A DNA stretch of 6,480 bases, taken from the NCBI GenBank assembly GCA_015233285.1, contig JADFYA010000198.1:558-7037 (forward strand). The letters run 5' to 3'. The notes under the pieces were generated by a model, which made no database searches, was not told the origin of the DNA, and saw nothing but the letters and a program-made list of their open reading frames with translations. Made by a program: the position numbers and the translations under genes. Below are positions 1 through 5,398 of the stretch, piece by piece (the stretch's first letter is position 1; every line of letters begins with the position of its first letter). This stretch comes from Deltaproteobacteria bacterium (lineage in GTDB: Bacteria > Desulfobacterota > JADFXK01).

Positions 1-80
1 CCTACGATAAATTTCTCAAGAGCGGTGAGCAGTCTATCCCGCTGAAAGACGTGGAGCGGAGACTTGGCCTGGCAGATTAG
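1..80 (+). CDS. RelB/Phd-class antitoxin, C-terminal end only
   Basis: Only the last 25 codons are in the window; codons begin at base 3 and the gene ends at TAG 78-80. The visible tail includes YDKFLKSGE, then IPLKDVERRLGLAD. An acidic helix followed by 'IPL.(D/E)V...LGL' is the usual C-terminus of small antitoxins encoded directly upstream of RelE toxins. In such antitoxins the C-terminal part wraps around and neutralises the toxin, while the N-terminal part (not visible) binds the operator for autoregulation. The last 17 bases overlap the toxin gene, which implies translational coupling. RelB-type and Phd/YefM-type antitoxins cannot be told apart from this tail. Confidence 0.72.
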   Translation, partial: YDKFLKSGEQSIPLKDVERRLGLAD

Positions 81-321
81 ACTGACCCCGGACGCGGAAA
101 AGGAGCTGAGCAAGCTTAGTCCGGAGAATGCCGGCCGCATTACCCGCTTTTTGTGGGATCGTGTTGTTCCAAATCCTCGGCTCCTGGGAGGACCGCTCAA
201 GGGACAACTTCGGGATTTTTGGCGTTATCGCATCGGCGATTATCGTGTTTTGGCCAGGATCGAGGACGAACACTTACTGGTGCTTGTGGTTCATATCGCC
301 CATCGGAGCCGAATATATTGA
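64..321 (+). CDS. RelE/ParE-superfamily toxin (likely ribosome-dependent mRNA interferase)
   Basis: An 85-residue protein, the normal size for RelE toxins. It starts WQIRLTPDAEKELSKL (typical first strand and helix) and continues GPLKG...FWRYRIGDYRVLARIED...VVHIAHRSRIY, the standard RelE core. Candidate functional residues are K46, R54, R56, R61, H80, R81 and the C-terminal Y85. In characterised RelE proteins, basic residues and a C-terminal tyrosine at such positions cleave mRNA in the ribosomal A site. The conserved set suggests an active toxin rather than a relic. The start is TTG at 64, inside the antitoxin gene, preceded by purine-rich GGAG/CGGAGA at 52-62. The weak start and overlap would keep toxin output below that of the antitoxin. 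ParE-like gyrase poisoning is the alternative; the basic core favours RelE. Confidence 0.9.
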   Translation: MAWQIRLTPDAEKELSKLSPENAGRITRFLWDRVVPNPRLLGGPLKGQLRDFWRYRIGDYRVLARIEDEHLLVLVVHIAHRSRIY

Positions 322-352
322 GCTGAAACGACCCTGATCGGTGACTACATCT

Positions 353-356
353 GGAG
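353..356 (+). promoter_or_regulatory. Shine-Dalgarno GGAG that bears on the start of the flippase-like gene
   Basis: GGAG directly abuts the ATG at 357, which leaves no spacer for that codon. The in-frame TTG at 366-368 lies 9 bases downstream of it, a normal spacing. Either initiation occurs at TTG 366, giving a protein three residues shorter, or the ATG uses a different weak site. No better purine tract precedes 357. Confidence 0.45.
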
Positions 357-1433
357 ATGGAAACATTGAAAGAACCCGCCATTAACACATCCCATGATTC
401 GACCCCGGAGACGGCCTCCGCTTCTCCGCCCGCGGCCGCATCCCCTTCTTCCGGCCGGCTGAAATGGCTTAAAACCGGTATCGGATTTGCCGTCAGCTTC
501 ATCTTTCTGTATTATGTCCTGCGCGGCGTTGACTTTCGCCGGATTCTATCCGCCATGACCGGCATGAATCCGGTTTATGTCTTGCTCGGCCTGGTCTCTC
601 TCGCCCTGGACTACACCTTGCGGATAATCCGCTGGTGGGTCATGCTGCACGTTTTCAACCAAGACATTCGTTGCCGGGATTGCATTACGCCCTATATGGC
701 CGGGATCGCGGTGAACAATGTCGTGCCGCTGCGGGCCGGCGATGTCTTGCGGGTCTTTGGGTTCCAAACCCAACTCAAAACCAGGTATCCGGTAATTTTA
801 AGCACGTTGTTACTGGAACGGCTGCTTGATTTATTTACTTTGTTGATCATCTTTTTCGGGTTTTTTCTGGTCACGCCGGTCGGCCGGAAATCGGTCCCCT
901 TTTATGACTCCATCATCCTGTTGGTGGCCATAGCCATCAGCGGTGTATGTTGTGTCATTTTTTTATCCAGGCCGATCCGCAACCTTTTGTCCCATCCGGC
1001 CATCCGGCGCCGGGTGGATCGAGTCTCCGTGTTACATAAAGCCCATGACGCGGTGATCCGAATTCTGGACAGCCTGGTCACCTTGTCTCGCTTCTCCTTG
1101 CTGCTGCCGTTGCTGGTTTATTCCATTGGAGCCTGGCTGCTGGAGGGAGGGTTGTTCATTGCCGTGGCCGCGGCCCTGGGTCTCCCCGATTGTTTCAAAG
1201 TGGGCATGTTTGCCCTATCCATGGGGACATTGTCCACCCTGGTCCCGAGTTCTCCAGGCTACTTTGGGACATTTCATTTCTTTACCATGCAGGCCGCCCA
1301 ACTATTTCAAATTGCACCGGAACAGGCTGCGTCTTATGCCTTTGCCACGCATTTTCTCCTGTGGGGGACGATGACCCTGGCTGGATTCATTTTCTATTGT
1401 GGGTATCTTTATCGAAAAAATCGCCGGGCTTAG
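357..1433 (+). CDS. LPG-synthase-TM / UPF0104-family polytopic membrane protein (flippase-like)
   Basis: A 358-residue inner-membrane protein with about eight hydrophobic helices. It is related to the N-terminal flippase domain of MprF and to stand-alone proteins found in lipid and glycan loci. Family hallmarks visible are NN..PLRAGD..R (residues 120-132), ER..D (154-158) and SPGYFGTFH (299-307), the typical P-S-P-G-x-x-G signature late in the protein. The catalytic aminoacyl-transferase domain of full MprF is absent, so lysyl-phosphatidylglycerol synthesis is not implied; moving a lipid or lipid-linked sugar across the membrane is the family-based guess. The first 35 residues are unusually rich in Ser, Pro, Ala and Thr and probably form a disordered cytosolic tail. 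The gene begins 35 bp after the toxin gene. ATG 357 is the longest start; TTG 366 is also plausible. The stop codon coincides with the left limit of a degraded mobile element. Confidence 0.88.
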   Translation: METLKEPAINTSHDSTPETASASPPAAASPSSGRLKWLKTGIGFAVSFIFLYYVLRGVDFRRILSAMTGMNPVYVLLGLVSLALDYTLRIIRWWVMLHVFNQDIRCRDCITPYMAGIAVNNVVPLRAGDVLRVFGFQTQLKTRYPVILSTLLLERLLDLFTLLIIFFGFFLVTPVGRKSVPFYDSIILLVAIAISGVCCVIFLSRPIRNLLSHPAIRRRVDRVSVLHKAHDAVIRILDSLVTLSRFSLLLPLLVYSIGAWLLEGGLFIAVAAALGLPDCFKVGMFALSMGTLSTLVPSSPGYFGTFHFFTMQAAQLFQIAPEQAASYAFATHFLLWGTMTLAGFIFYCGYLYRKNRRA

Positions 1434-1494
1434 TCTGCCGCGCCTGAGTTTTGAGACATCGGATCCAATTCTAATAAATGGTCAATTCCGATTC

Positions 1495-1539
1495 AGCCCC
1501 AACGGGGCGCTCTAGGTTAACCCAGGGCAACGCCCTGGG
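1495..1539 (+). repeat. REP-like double hairpin, left arm of copy 1
   Basis: Two perfect small hairpins separated by GCTCTAGGTTAA: GCCCC-AAC-GGGGC at 1496-1508, and CCCAGGGC-AAC-GCCCTGGG at 1521-1539 (8-bp stem, 3-nt loop). It is followed by AAATACGGC, which also follows the right arm of copy 2 in inverted form. The layout resembles REP palindromes mobilised by REP-associated tyrosine transposases, but no such transposase gene is present here. Confidence 0.85.
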
Positions 1540-1573
1540 AAATACGGCTTAATTCAACAGCATTGGAGCGCTG

Positions 1574-1606
1574 CCCTGGGCTAACCTAGAGCGCCCCGTT
1601 GGGGCT
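1574..1606 (-). repeat. REP-like arm, right side of copy 1 (inner hairpin broken)
   Basis: Inverted match to 1495-1527 with one difference. The outer hairpin GCCCC-GTT-GGGGC (1593-1605) is intact. The inner hairpin has lost its CCCAGGGC half: the bases before 1574 read GGAGCGCTG instead, so only the GCCCTGGG half remains. Confidence 0.8.
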
Positions 1607-1671
1607 TATGTGGAATTAACTATTTAAAAGATTTGCATGATAGCGCGGCCTTAAGTCAACGACGTTGAGGT

Positions 1672-1677
1672 GGGGAG
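1672..1677 (+). promoter_or_regulatory. Ribosome binding site of the oxidoreductase gene
   Basis: GGGGAG lies 10 bases before ATG 1688 and only 4 bases after the inferred end of the mobile element at 1667. It favours ATG 1688 over the in-frame GTG at 1670, which lies upstream and overlaps this tract. Confidence 0.65.
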
Positions 1678-1687
1678 AAGAAAACAC

Positions 1688-3004
1688 ATGAATCAGTCAA
1701 CCAGTCAGGAAAGCAAGCCCATTGTCATTATCGGGGCCGGATTTACCGGCCTGGCCGCGGCATTCGAACTCATAAAGCGTGGCAAGCAGGTGACCATCCT
1801 AGAGAAAAGTAAATCCGTCGGTGGGCTGGCCGGCGGGTTTGATCTAGATGGGGTGACGGTGGAGCGGTTTTATCACCACTGGTTCAAGAGCGACCAATAC
1901 CTGATGGATCTGGTTAAGGACATCGGGCAAGAAGAAAACATCATCTTTCAGCCGACCAACACCGCCATCTACTATGACAAAAAAATTTTTAGATTAAGCC
2001 GGCCGATTGACGTCTTAAGATTCACCCCGCTGGGTTTCCTGGACCGGATTCGGCTGGGGCTGCTCGTGTTCAAGGTCCGGGCGGTCAAGGACTGGAAGCA
2101 GTTGGAATCGCTCACGGCAAAAGAGTGGCTTCTGGCGCTGTGCGGGCCGAAGGTCTATCAAGTCGTCTGGGAGCCTCTCCTGGTCGGAAAGTTTGGGCCG
2201 TTTGCCGATCAGATTTCGGCGGTCTGGTTTTGGAATAAGCTGGTTTTGCGCGGCGGCAGCCGAGATGCGTATGGACGGGAGGTGCTGGCTTATTACCGGG
2301 GCGGGTTCGGGGCCTTGGCGGAAGCGATCACCGCTTATTTACGGGCCCAGGGGGCGGCTGTCCTAACGGGGGTGGCCGCTGACGGTTTAAGGGTTGAGGA
2401 TGGTCAAGTCACCGGGGTGGAGTCCGGAGCCGGTCTCCTGGACGCGGATGGGGTTATAATTACCACCCCGTTACCCATTGCGGCCGATCTCCTGGCCCCC
2501 CATGTCCCGGCCGAGTATACGGCCAAACTGCGCCGGATCCAATACCTGGCCAATATCTGTCTGGTTCTGGTGCTGGATAAGCCGCTGTCGGAAACCTATT
2601 GGCTCAATGTCAATGATCCTTCATTTCCGTTTATCGGGATTATCGAACACACCAACTTTATCCCGCCGGAAGTATACGGCTCCAACCATCTAGTTTATCT
2701 CTCAAAATACTTGCCCACCTCCGACCGGCTCTATCAGATGACGAAAACGGAACTGCTTGATTTTACCATTCCTTATCTGGAAGAAATGTTTCCTGCTTTT
2801 AATCGTGACCAGGTGTTGAAATCCTATGTCTGGCGCGCCGACCATGCCCAGCCGATTGTAGAAAAACACTACTCGCTGCTTGTCCCGGAGGTTCGGACCC
2901 CGCTCAAACGCGTTTTTATCTCCACGATGGCCCAGGTTTATCCGGAAGATCGGGGCACGAATTACGCCATCCGCGACGGAAAGAATGTCGTAGCTCAAAC
3001 ATGA
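1688..3004 (+). CDS. FAD-dependent amine-oxidase-family oxidoreductase (NAD(P)/FAD type)
   Basis: A 438-residue soluble flavoprotein. The N-terminus is a Rossmann dinucleotide-binding fold: PIVIIGAGFTGLAAAFEL with G16-x-G18-xx-G21, acidic E39 closing the second strand to bind the FAD ribose, then the GG motif SVGGLAGG (43-50). VERFYHHWFKSD (58-69) is typical of the amine-oxidase-like group found beside glycosyltransferases and membrane lipid genes. The C-terminus GTNYAIRDGKNV (from about 423) is the second FAD-contacting segment of the family. Relatives include protoporphyrinogen oxidase, carotenoid desaturases and UDP-galactopyranose mutase; none of their diagnostic substrate motifs was recognised, so the substrate is unknown. 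No signal peptide or membrane helix is evident. GTG 1670 is an alternative start that would add six residues. The gene lies just after mobile element copy 1, so its promoter is either inside that element or upstream of it. Confidence 0.87.
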   Translation: MNQSTSQESKPIVIIGAGFTGLAAAFELIKRGKQVTILEKSKSVGGLAGGFDLDGVTVERFYHHWFKSDQYLMDLVKDIGQEENIIFQPTNTAIYYDKKIFRLSRPIDVLRFTPLGFLDRIRLGLLVFKVRAVKDWKQLESLTAKEWLLALCGPKVYQVVWEPLLVGKFGPFADQISAVWFWNKLVLRGGSRDAYGREVLAYYRGGFGALAEAITAYLRAQGAAVLTGVAADGLRVEDGQVTGVESGAGLLDADGVIITTPLPIAADLLAPHVPAEYTAKLRRIQYLANICLVLVLDKPLSETYWLNVNDPSFPFIGIIEHTNFIPPEVYGSNHLVYLSKYLPTSDRLYQMTKTELLDFTIPYLEEMFPAFNRDQVLKSYVWRADHAQPIVEKHYSLLVPEVRTPLKRVFISTMAQVYPEDRGTNYAIRDGKNVVAQT

Positions 3005-3063
3005 CTTGGTTGTGTTTGTGCGGGCAGGAACACACGCTGATGTGTTTGAGTAACCAGCAAGTC
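3003..3063 (+). other. Foldable intergenic segment after the oxidoreductase gene
   Basis: GACTTG-GTT (3003-3011) can pair with AAC (3052-3054) and CAAGTC (3058-3063), leaving a three-base bulge. Inside, AACACA (3029-3034) pairs with TGTGTT (3041-3046) around a 6-nt loop. TGTGTTTG occurs twice, at 3011-3018 and 3041-3048. No T-run follows, so a classic intrinsic terminator is not supported. It could be an RNA structure between co-transcribed genes or chance. Confidence 0.3.
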
Positions 3064-3121
3064 AGGCGTATTGGACAAATTCCGTCGATTTAGGCCTACA
3101 ACCCCAACATTGAGTAATACT

Positions 3122-4351
3122 ATGAGCTCTACAGAGACAGAAGATAAAAAGTCGGTGCGGATTCTCTCTATAGACGTACAGCGCGGGTTTGCTCTTATCT
3201 GTATGGTAATGGTCCACTGCATGGTCTATTGGGGTAACACTGCTGCCGTAGATACGTGGCCTTATTTCTTTCTAAACCATATCTTGGCCGATTTGGGCGC
3301 GCCCTGCTTCCTGATGATGATGGGAATGAGCCAGGTGCTTTCGGCACAGAGACATGTTGAGGAAGACAACTGGCTGGTCTTCAAACGCACTTTGATCCGC
3401 GGGGGCTTCATTTTCCTGGTTGGAATAATCATGCTGGCTCTATCCTGGGGGCCTGGCAAAATTTGGCAATGGGATATCCTGACCTTGATGGGAGTCGCCA
3501 CAGTTCTACTCTTCTTCTGTCGTTTTCTGCCTTCGTGGTCAATCCTGGCTTTTGTCGTGTCTCTGGTTATTTGTACGCCTCTGTTGCGGCAGGGTATTGA
3601 CTTCAATGCCGTCTGGGGTGGAAATTTTATCAATGTGCCTGTAATCTCGCGCTATCTTCCCGGTCTCCTGGTTGATCCGGCCAAGGAGTATGAGGTGGTT
3701 TGGCGGGTGAAAGAAATTATTGAGGGCTTTTTGTTTACCGGCGAATTTCCGGTTATTCCTTGGTTCATCTACCCGCTGTTGGGATTCTTGTTGGGGCGAC
3801 GGATCGTCAGCCAGAGAATGCAGCAGGATTTGGTGTTTCTGGTCATCATCGGCAGCTTGCTTGTTTTGTTAGGTCTTGGCTGGGCATATGCCGCTATTGG
3901 TCGACCCCGGTCATCCATCATCATCGATTACATTGTGCCGCTTAGCTTCTATCCTAACTCCTTCACCATGATCTGCTATCAGCTCGGTGGATCTCTTATC
4001 ATCTTCAGCGGCCTCTTTTACTATTACGATGTACGCCGGCCGGATAAACGGAAATTGAGTTTTATTGTCCGCATCTACAAGCGTACCAGCCGCTCCTCTC
4101 TAACTTTTTATTTTTTACATTACCTGTTGATCGGATGGCCTCTGGCCCTGATCTATCTCCTGACCGGCAAGTATTACAAGTACGCGCTTTTGGGAGCGAT
4201 TCCTGCTTTATTATCTGGTTTTGTAGTTGTTATTATATTGGTGTTACTACTGCTATTCTGGGGAAAACACGAGGAGCGTTACAGCCTGGAGTGGTTACTA
4301 GACGCCATCATAAAGCGTTTTGCATCCTCCCGGGTGAGTCGGGTAGCCTGA
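3122..4351 (+). CDS. DUF1624/HGSNAT-like multi-pass membrane acyltransferase
   Basis: A 409-residue inner-membrane protein with roughly ten hydrophobic helices. It opens with RILSIDVQRGFALICMVMVH (residues 13-32). The (S/D)-D-x-x-RG motif (D18, R21, G22) followed by a membrane histidine (H32) is the signature of the DUF1624, YeiB and heparan-alpha-glucosaminide acetyltransferase families. LADLGAPCFLMMMGMS follows, matching the family's second helix. A late TFYFLHYLLIGWP segment (H333) is the usual C-terminal helix. Known relatives move acyl groups from acyl-CoA across a membrane to a sugar amine or hydroxyl, so acylation of a glycan or lipid head group is inferred; the substrate is not known. 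ATG 3122 was chosen because the family motif begins 12 residues later. An in-frame TTG at 3071 would add 17 non-hydrophobic residues. The ribosome site before 3122 is weak (TTGAG), which hints at coupling with the upstream gene 117 bp away. Confidence 0.82.
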   Translation: MSSTETEDKKSVRILSIDVQRGFALICMVMVHCMVYWGNTAAVDTWPYFFLNHILADLGAPCFLMMMGMSQVLSAQRHVEEDNWLVFKRTLIRGGFIFLVGIIMLALSWGPGKIWQWDILTLMGVATVLLFFCRFLPSWSILAFVVSLVICTPLLRQGIDFNAVWGGNFINVPVISRYLPGLLVDPAKEYEVVWRVKEIIEGFLFTGEFPVIPWFIYPLLGFLLGRRIVSQRMQQDLVFLVIIGSLLVLLGLGWAYAAIGRPRSSIIIDYIVPLSFYPNSFTMICYQLGGSLIIFSGLFYYYDVRRPDKRKLSFIVRIYKRTSRSSLTFYFLHYLLIGWPLALIYLLTGKYYKYALLGAIPALLSGFVVVIILVLLLLFWGKHEERYSLEWLLDAIIKRFASSRVSRVA

Positions 4352-4710
4352 AGCTGTTTCCGGCTCCATTAAATTATCTTTAGGTGCACTTCGTGCATAT
4401 GTTATGCTTCCACAAAAATTCCACAACTTTTCTCAACCAGTAAAAAATGGGAGATCGAAAATTTGCTGAAAGCTTTGCAGGAGGCTGTGTTATATAAATA
4501 CCCCCTTTGAGTACTGCAAAATGGACATTACCCTTCCTCAGCACTGCATTTTGTATCTTACCCTATTTCCGTGTTATCAATTTGTTATGGCCCAAAAGGC
4601 CCCCGGAGACACGACTGTTGGGGGGCCGCTTGAAACCGTAACTTTTTGTTCAGATGTGCCCGCTGGTCCAAAATTGAATCCCAGCCCCCGGTTTGTTCCA
4701 CTCTCCAATC
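4352..4710. other. Intergenic stretch with no assignable gene
   Basis: This 359-bp gap after the acyltransferase gene holds no convincing gene. A short hairpin, TGCAC-TTC-GTGCA (4385-4397), has no T-run. A second possible hairpin pairs GGCCCCC (4598-4604) with GGGGGCC (4621-4627) over a 16-nt loop. In the plus frame from 4373, an open stretch without an ordinary start ends at TGA 4508-4510 with a protein-like tail, ENLLKALQEAVLYKYPL; it may be a gene remnant or chance. A 68-codon open frame from ATG 4521 ends inside the following mobile element and shows no family features, so it is not called as a gene. Confidence 0.5.
4701..4710 (+). repeat. Left target-site duplication (CTCTCCAATC)
   Basis: Identical to 5086-5095 in the same orientation, each copy directly touching one end of the inverted-repeat element. 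A perfect 10-bp direct repeat placed exactly at both termini is the footprint of staggered cutting during transposition. It is not a part of the element's own ends. Confidence 0.9.
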
Positions 4711-4731
4711 CAATGTCATTGACTTAAGGGT
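4711..4731 (+). repeat. Left terminal inverted repeat of copy 2
   Basis: Outer 11 bases, CAATGTCATTG, are themselves palindromic; the next ten are ACTTAAGGGT. The partner at 5065-5085 differs only by C to G at one position. The right end of copy 1 carries the same unit as CAACGACGTTG plus CCTTAAGT. Confidence 0.88.
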
Positions 4732-4774
4732 AGGGTCATCGGATCCTATTCTAATAAATGGTTAATTCCGATGA

Positions 4775-4819
4775 AGCCCTGAAAGGGCGCTCTAGGTTAG
4801 CCCAGGGCAACGCCCTGGG
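4775..4819 (+). repeat. REP-like double hairpin, left arm of copy 2
   Basis: Hairpins GCCCT-GAA-AGGGC (4776-4788) and CCCAGGGC-AAC-GCCCTGGG (4801-4819), joined by GCTCTAGGTTAG. The first hairpin differs from the other arms (GCCCC-AAC-GGGGC) at the closing pair on both sides, so pairing is kept. Confidence 0.85.
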
Positions 4820-4974
4820 TAGGGGTGGCGACTATATAAAAACCATGTAATAGTCACATAAAACCGCCGGCAATCCCGTACTTCAGCCGTAGCCGGACAT
4901 TCCATTCAGAGAAAATGATTTTGGGGGCCGGCCGACCTCCTGACCATCCCGCTGACACGTAACATGCCGTATTT

Positions 4975-5019
4975 CCCAGGGAGTTGCCCTGGGCTAACCT
5001 AGAGCGCCCCGTTGGGGCT
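4975..5019 (-). repeat. REP-like double hairpin, right arm of copy 2
   Basis: Inverted counterpart of the left arm. It has CCCAGGG (4975-4981) pairing with CCCTGGG (4987-4993), and GCCCC-GTT-GGGGC (5006-5018). GCCGTATTT precedes it at 4966-4974, the inverted form of the AAATACGGC after the copy 1 left arm. One change (A4982 opposite G4986) removes the top pair of the inner stem. Confidence 0.85.
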
Positions 5020-5064
5020 TAATCGGAATGGTCTATTTTAAAAAAAATTAGCTCGTTTGTCCGC

Positions 5065-5085
5065 ACCCTTAACTCAATGACATTG
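5065..5085 (-). repeat. Right terminal inverted repeat of copy 2
   Basis: ACCCTTAACT followed by CAATGACATTG, inverted relative to 4711-4731 with a single mismatch. It is followed at once by the second target duplication. Read on the minus strand, this end supplies a TAA stop (5070-5072) to a frame entering from the right. Confidence 0.88.
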
Positions 5086-5095
5086 CTCTCCAATC
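5086..5095 (+). repeat. Right target-site duplication (CTCTCCAATC)
   Basis: Perfect copy of 4701-4710, adjacent to the right terminus of the mobile element. Confidence 0.9.
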
Positions 5096-5152
5096 TGCGG
5101 ATTGAATCATGGCCTTTGATGATAATCGCTTAGCATACTCGTCGAACTCAGG

Positions 5153-5347
5153 TTATTTATAACCATGAAAGATGTAATGGGCCGTATAGAACACGGCCAT
5201 GAAGTAGACGGCGCTGGTCGCGATAAAGTAGACACCCCGATAGATGAATTTAGCCCTTTTTCTAATCAACAAAACCATACCGCCCGCCATGACCGTGAGG
5301 GCAACGGCGATGCCCATGAATTTTAAGATGTCCCATAGCTCATTCAT
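5153..5347 (-). CDS. Small two-helix membrane protein of unknown function
   Basis: A 64-residue protein with two predicted membrane helices: about residues 8-29 (KFMGIAVALTVMAGGMVLLI), then a basic turn RKRAKFIYRG, then about 38-59 (VYFIATSAVYFMAVFYTAHY). The positive loop between helices would sit in the cytoplasm, leaving both ends outside by the positive-inside rule. I do not recognise the family. ATG 5347 is supported by a GGAG (CTCC on the plus strand at 5355-5358) seven bases upstream. It lies 46 bp downstream of the phosphatase gene on the same strand, with no terminator seen between, so the two are probably co-transcribed. The mobile element begins 67 bp beyond its stop. The same frame stays open past its TAA for 27 codons until the element's end. 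Confidence 0.7.
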   Translation of the reverse strand: MNELWDILKFMGIAVALTVMAGGMVLLIRKRAKFIYRGVYFIATSAVYFMAVFYTAHYIFHGYK

Positions 5348-5354
5348 CTAACGT

Positions 5355-5358
5355 CTCC
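5355..5358 (-). promoter_or_regulatory. Ribosome binding site of the small membrane protein gene
   Basis: On the minus strand this reads GGAG, inside GATTGGAGACG, seven bases before ATG 5347. It supports the small frame as a translated gene in its own right. Confidence 0.6.
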
Positions 5359-5382
5359 AATCCCTGTTTCTTGTTGCTGGTT

Positions 5383-5398
5383 GCTGATTAAAATCAGC
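5383..5398. repeat. Perfect palindrome over the phosphatase stop codon
   Basis: GCTGATT-AA-AATCAGC, a 7-bp stem with a 2-nt loop, includes the TGA stop of the phosphatase gene (5394-5396 on the minus strand). No T-run follows on either strand, so it is not a standard terminator. It might be a short recombination or regulatory palindrome, or chance. Confidence 0.4.

Larger units (their letters stand above)
1431..1667. mobile_element. Degraded copy 1 of a MITE-like palindromic element
   Basis: Related to the element at 4711-5085. The right end, CCTTAAGT followed by CAACGACGTTG (1649-1667), matches that element's terminal repeat with a few substitutions. The left flank 1458-1492 matches 4738-4772 at all but two positions (GGATCC, then ATTCTAATAAATGGT and AATTCCGAT). 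The inner double-hairpin arms face each other: 1495-1527 and 1574-1606 are inverted repeats matching at 32 of 33 positions. The left terminus, placed at 1431 by constant offset, has decayed, and no flanking direct repeat is visible. The centre is only about 34 bp, against about 155 bp in copy 2, so it has probably suffered an internal deletion. It occupies the full gap between two genes and encodes no protein. Confidence 0.75.
4711..5085. mobile_element. MITE-like non-autonomous element, copy 2 (375 bp, 10-bp target duplication)
   Basis: The ends 4711-4731 and 5065-5085 are inverted repeats matching at 20 of 21 positions: outermost CAATGTCATTG, then A(C/G)TTAAGGGT reading inward. Both ends are flanked directly by CTCTCCAATC. 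Inside each end is an AT-rich stretch (TTAATTCCGAT on the left), then a REP-like double hairpin (4775-4819 and 4975-5019, inverted, 40 of 45 matching). The central 155 bp has no open frame of note. Without a transposase the element must have been moved in trans. A 10-bp duplication with TIRs of about 20 bp is compatible with several IS4-related groups, but this is inference. It lies between convergent genes. Confidence 0.88.

Noticed and set aside
197..502. 101-codon minus-strand open frame across the toxin and the flippase-like gene start
   Set aside because: It is antisense to two well-supported genes with no protein-like features.
1496..1606. CRISPR array from repeated GC-rich palindromes
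   Set aside because: The units are inverted, not direct, occur as one pair per element, and have no regular spacers or cas genes nearby.
4598..4627. Intrinsic terminator formed by GGCCCCC and GGGGGCC
   Set aside because: The loop is 16 nt and the nearest T-run is well over ten bases downstream, so the terminator architecture is not met.
4521..4727. 68-codon plus-strand open frame starting at ATG 4521 as an independent gene
   Set aside because: No ribosome site, no recognisable domain, proline-rich random-looking composition, and its end is supplied by the inverted repeat of the mobile element. Kept only as part of the empty-site observation.
5034..5050. Terminator for the minus-strand genes at the A-rich run 5039-5048 (T-run on the minus strand)
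   Set aside because: On the minus strand no GC-rich hairpin lies immediately before the T-run; the nearest palindrome (CAATGACATTG) is about 26 bases away and AT-rich.
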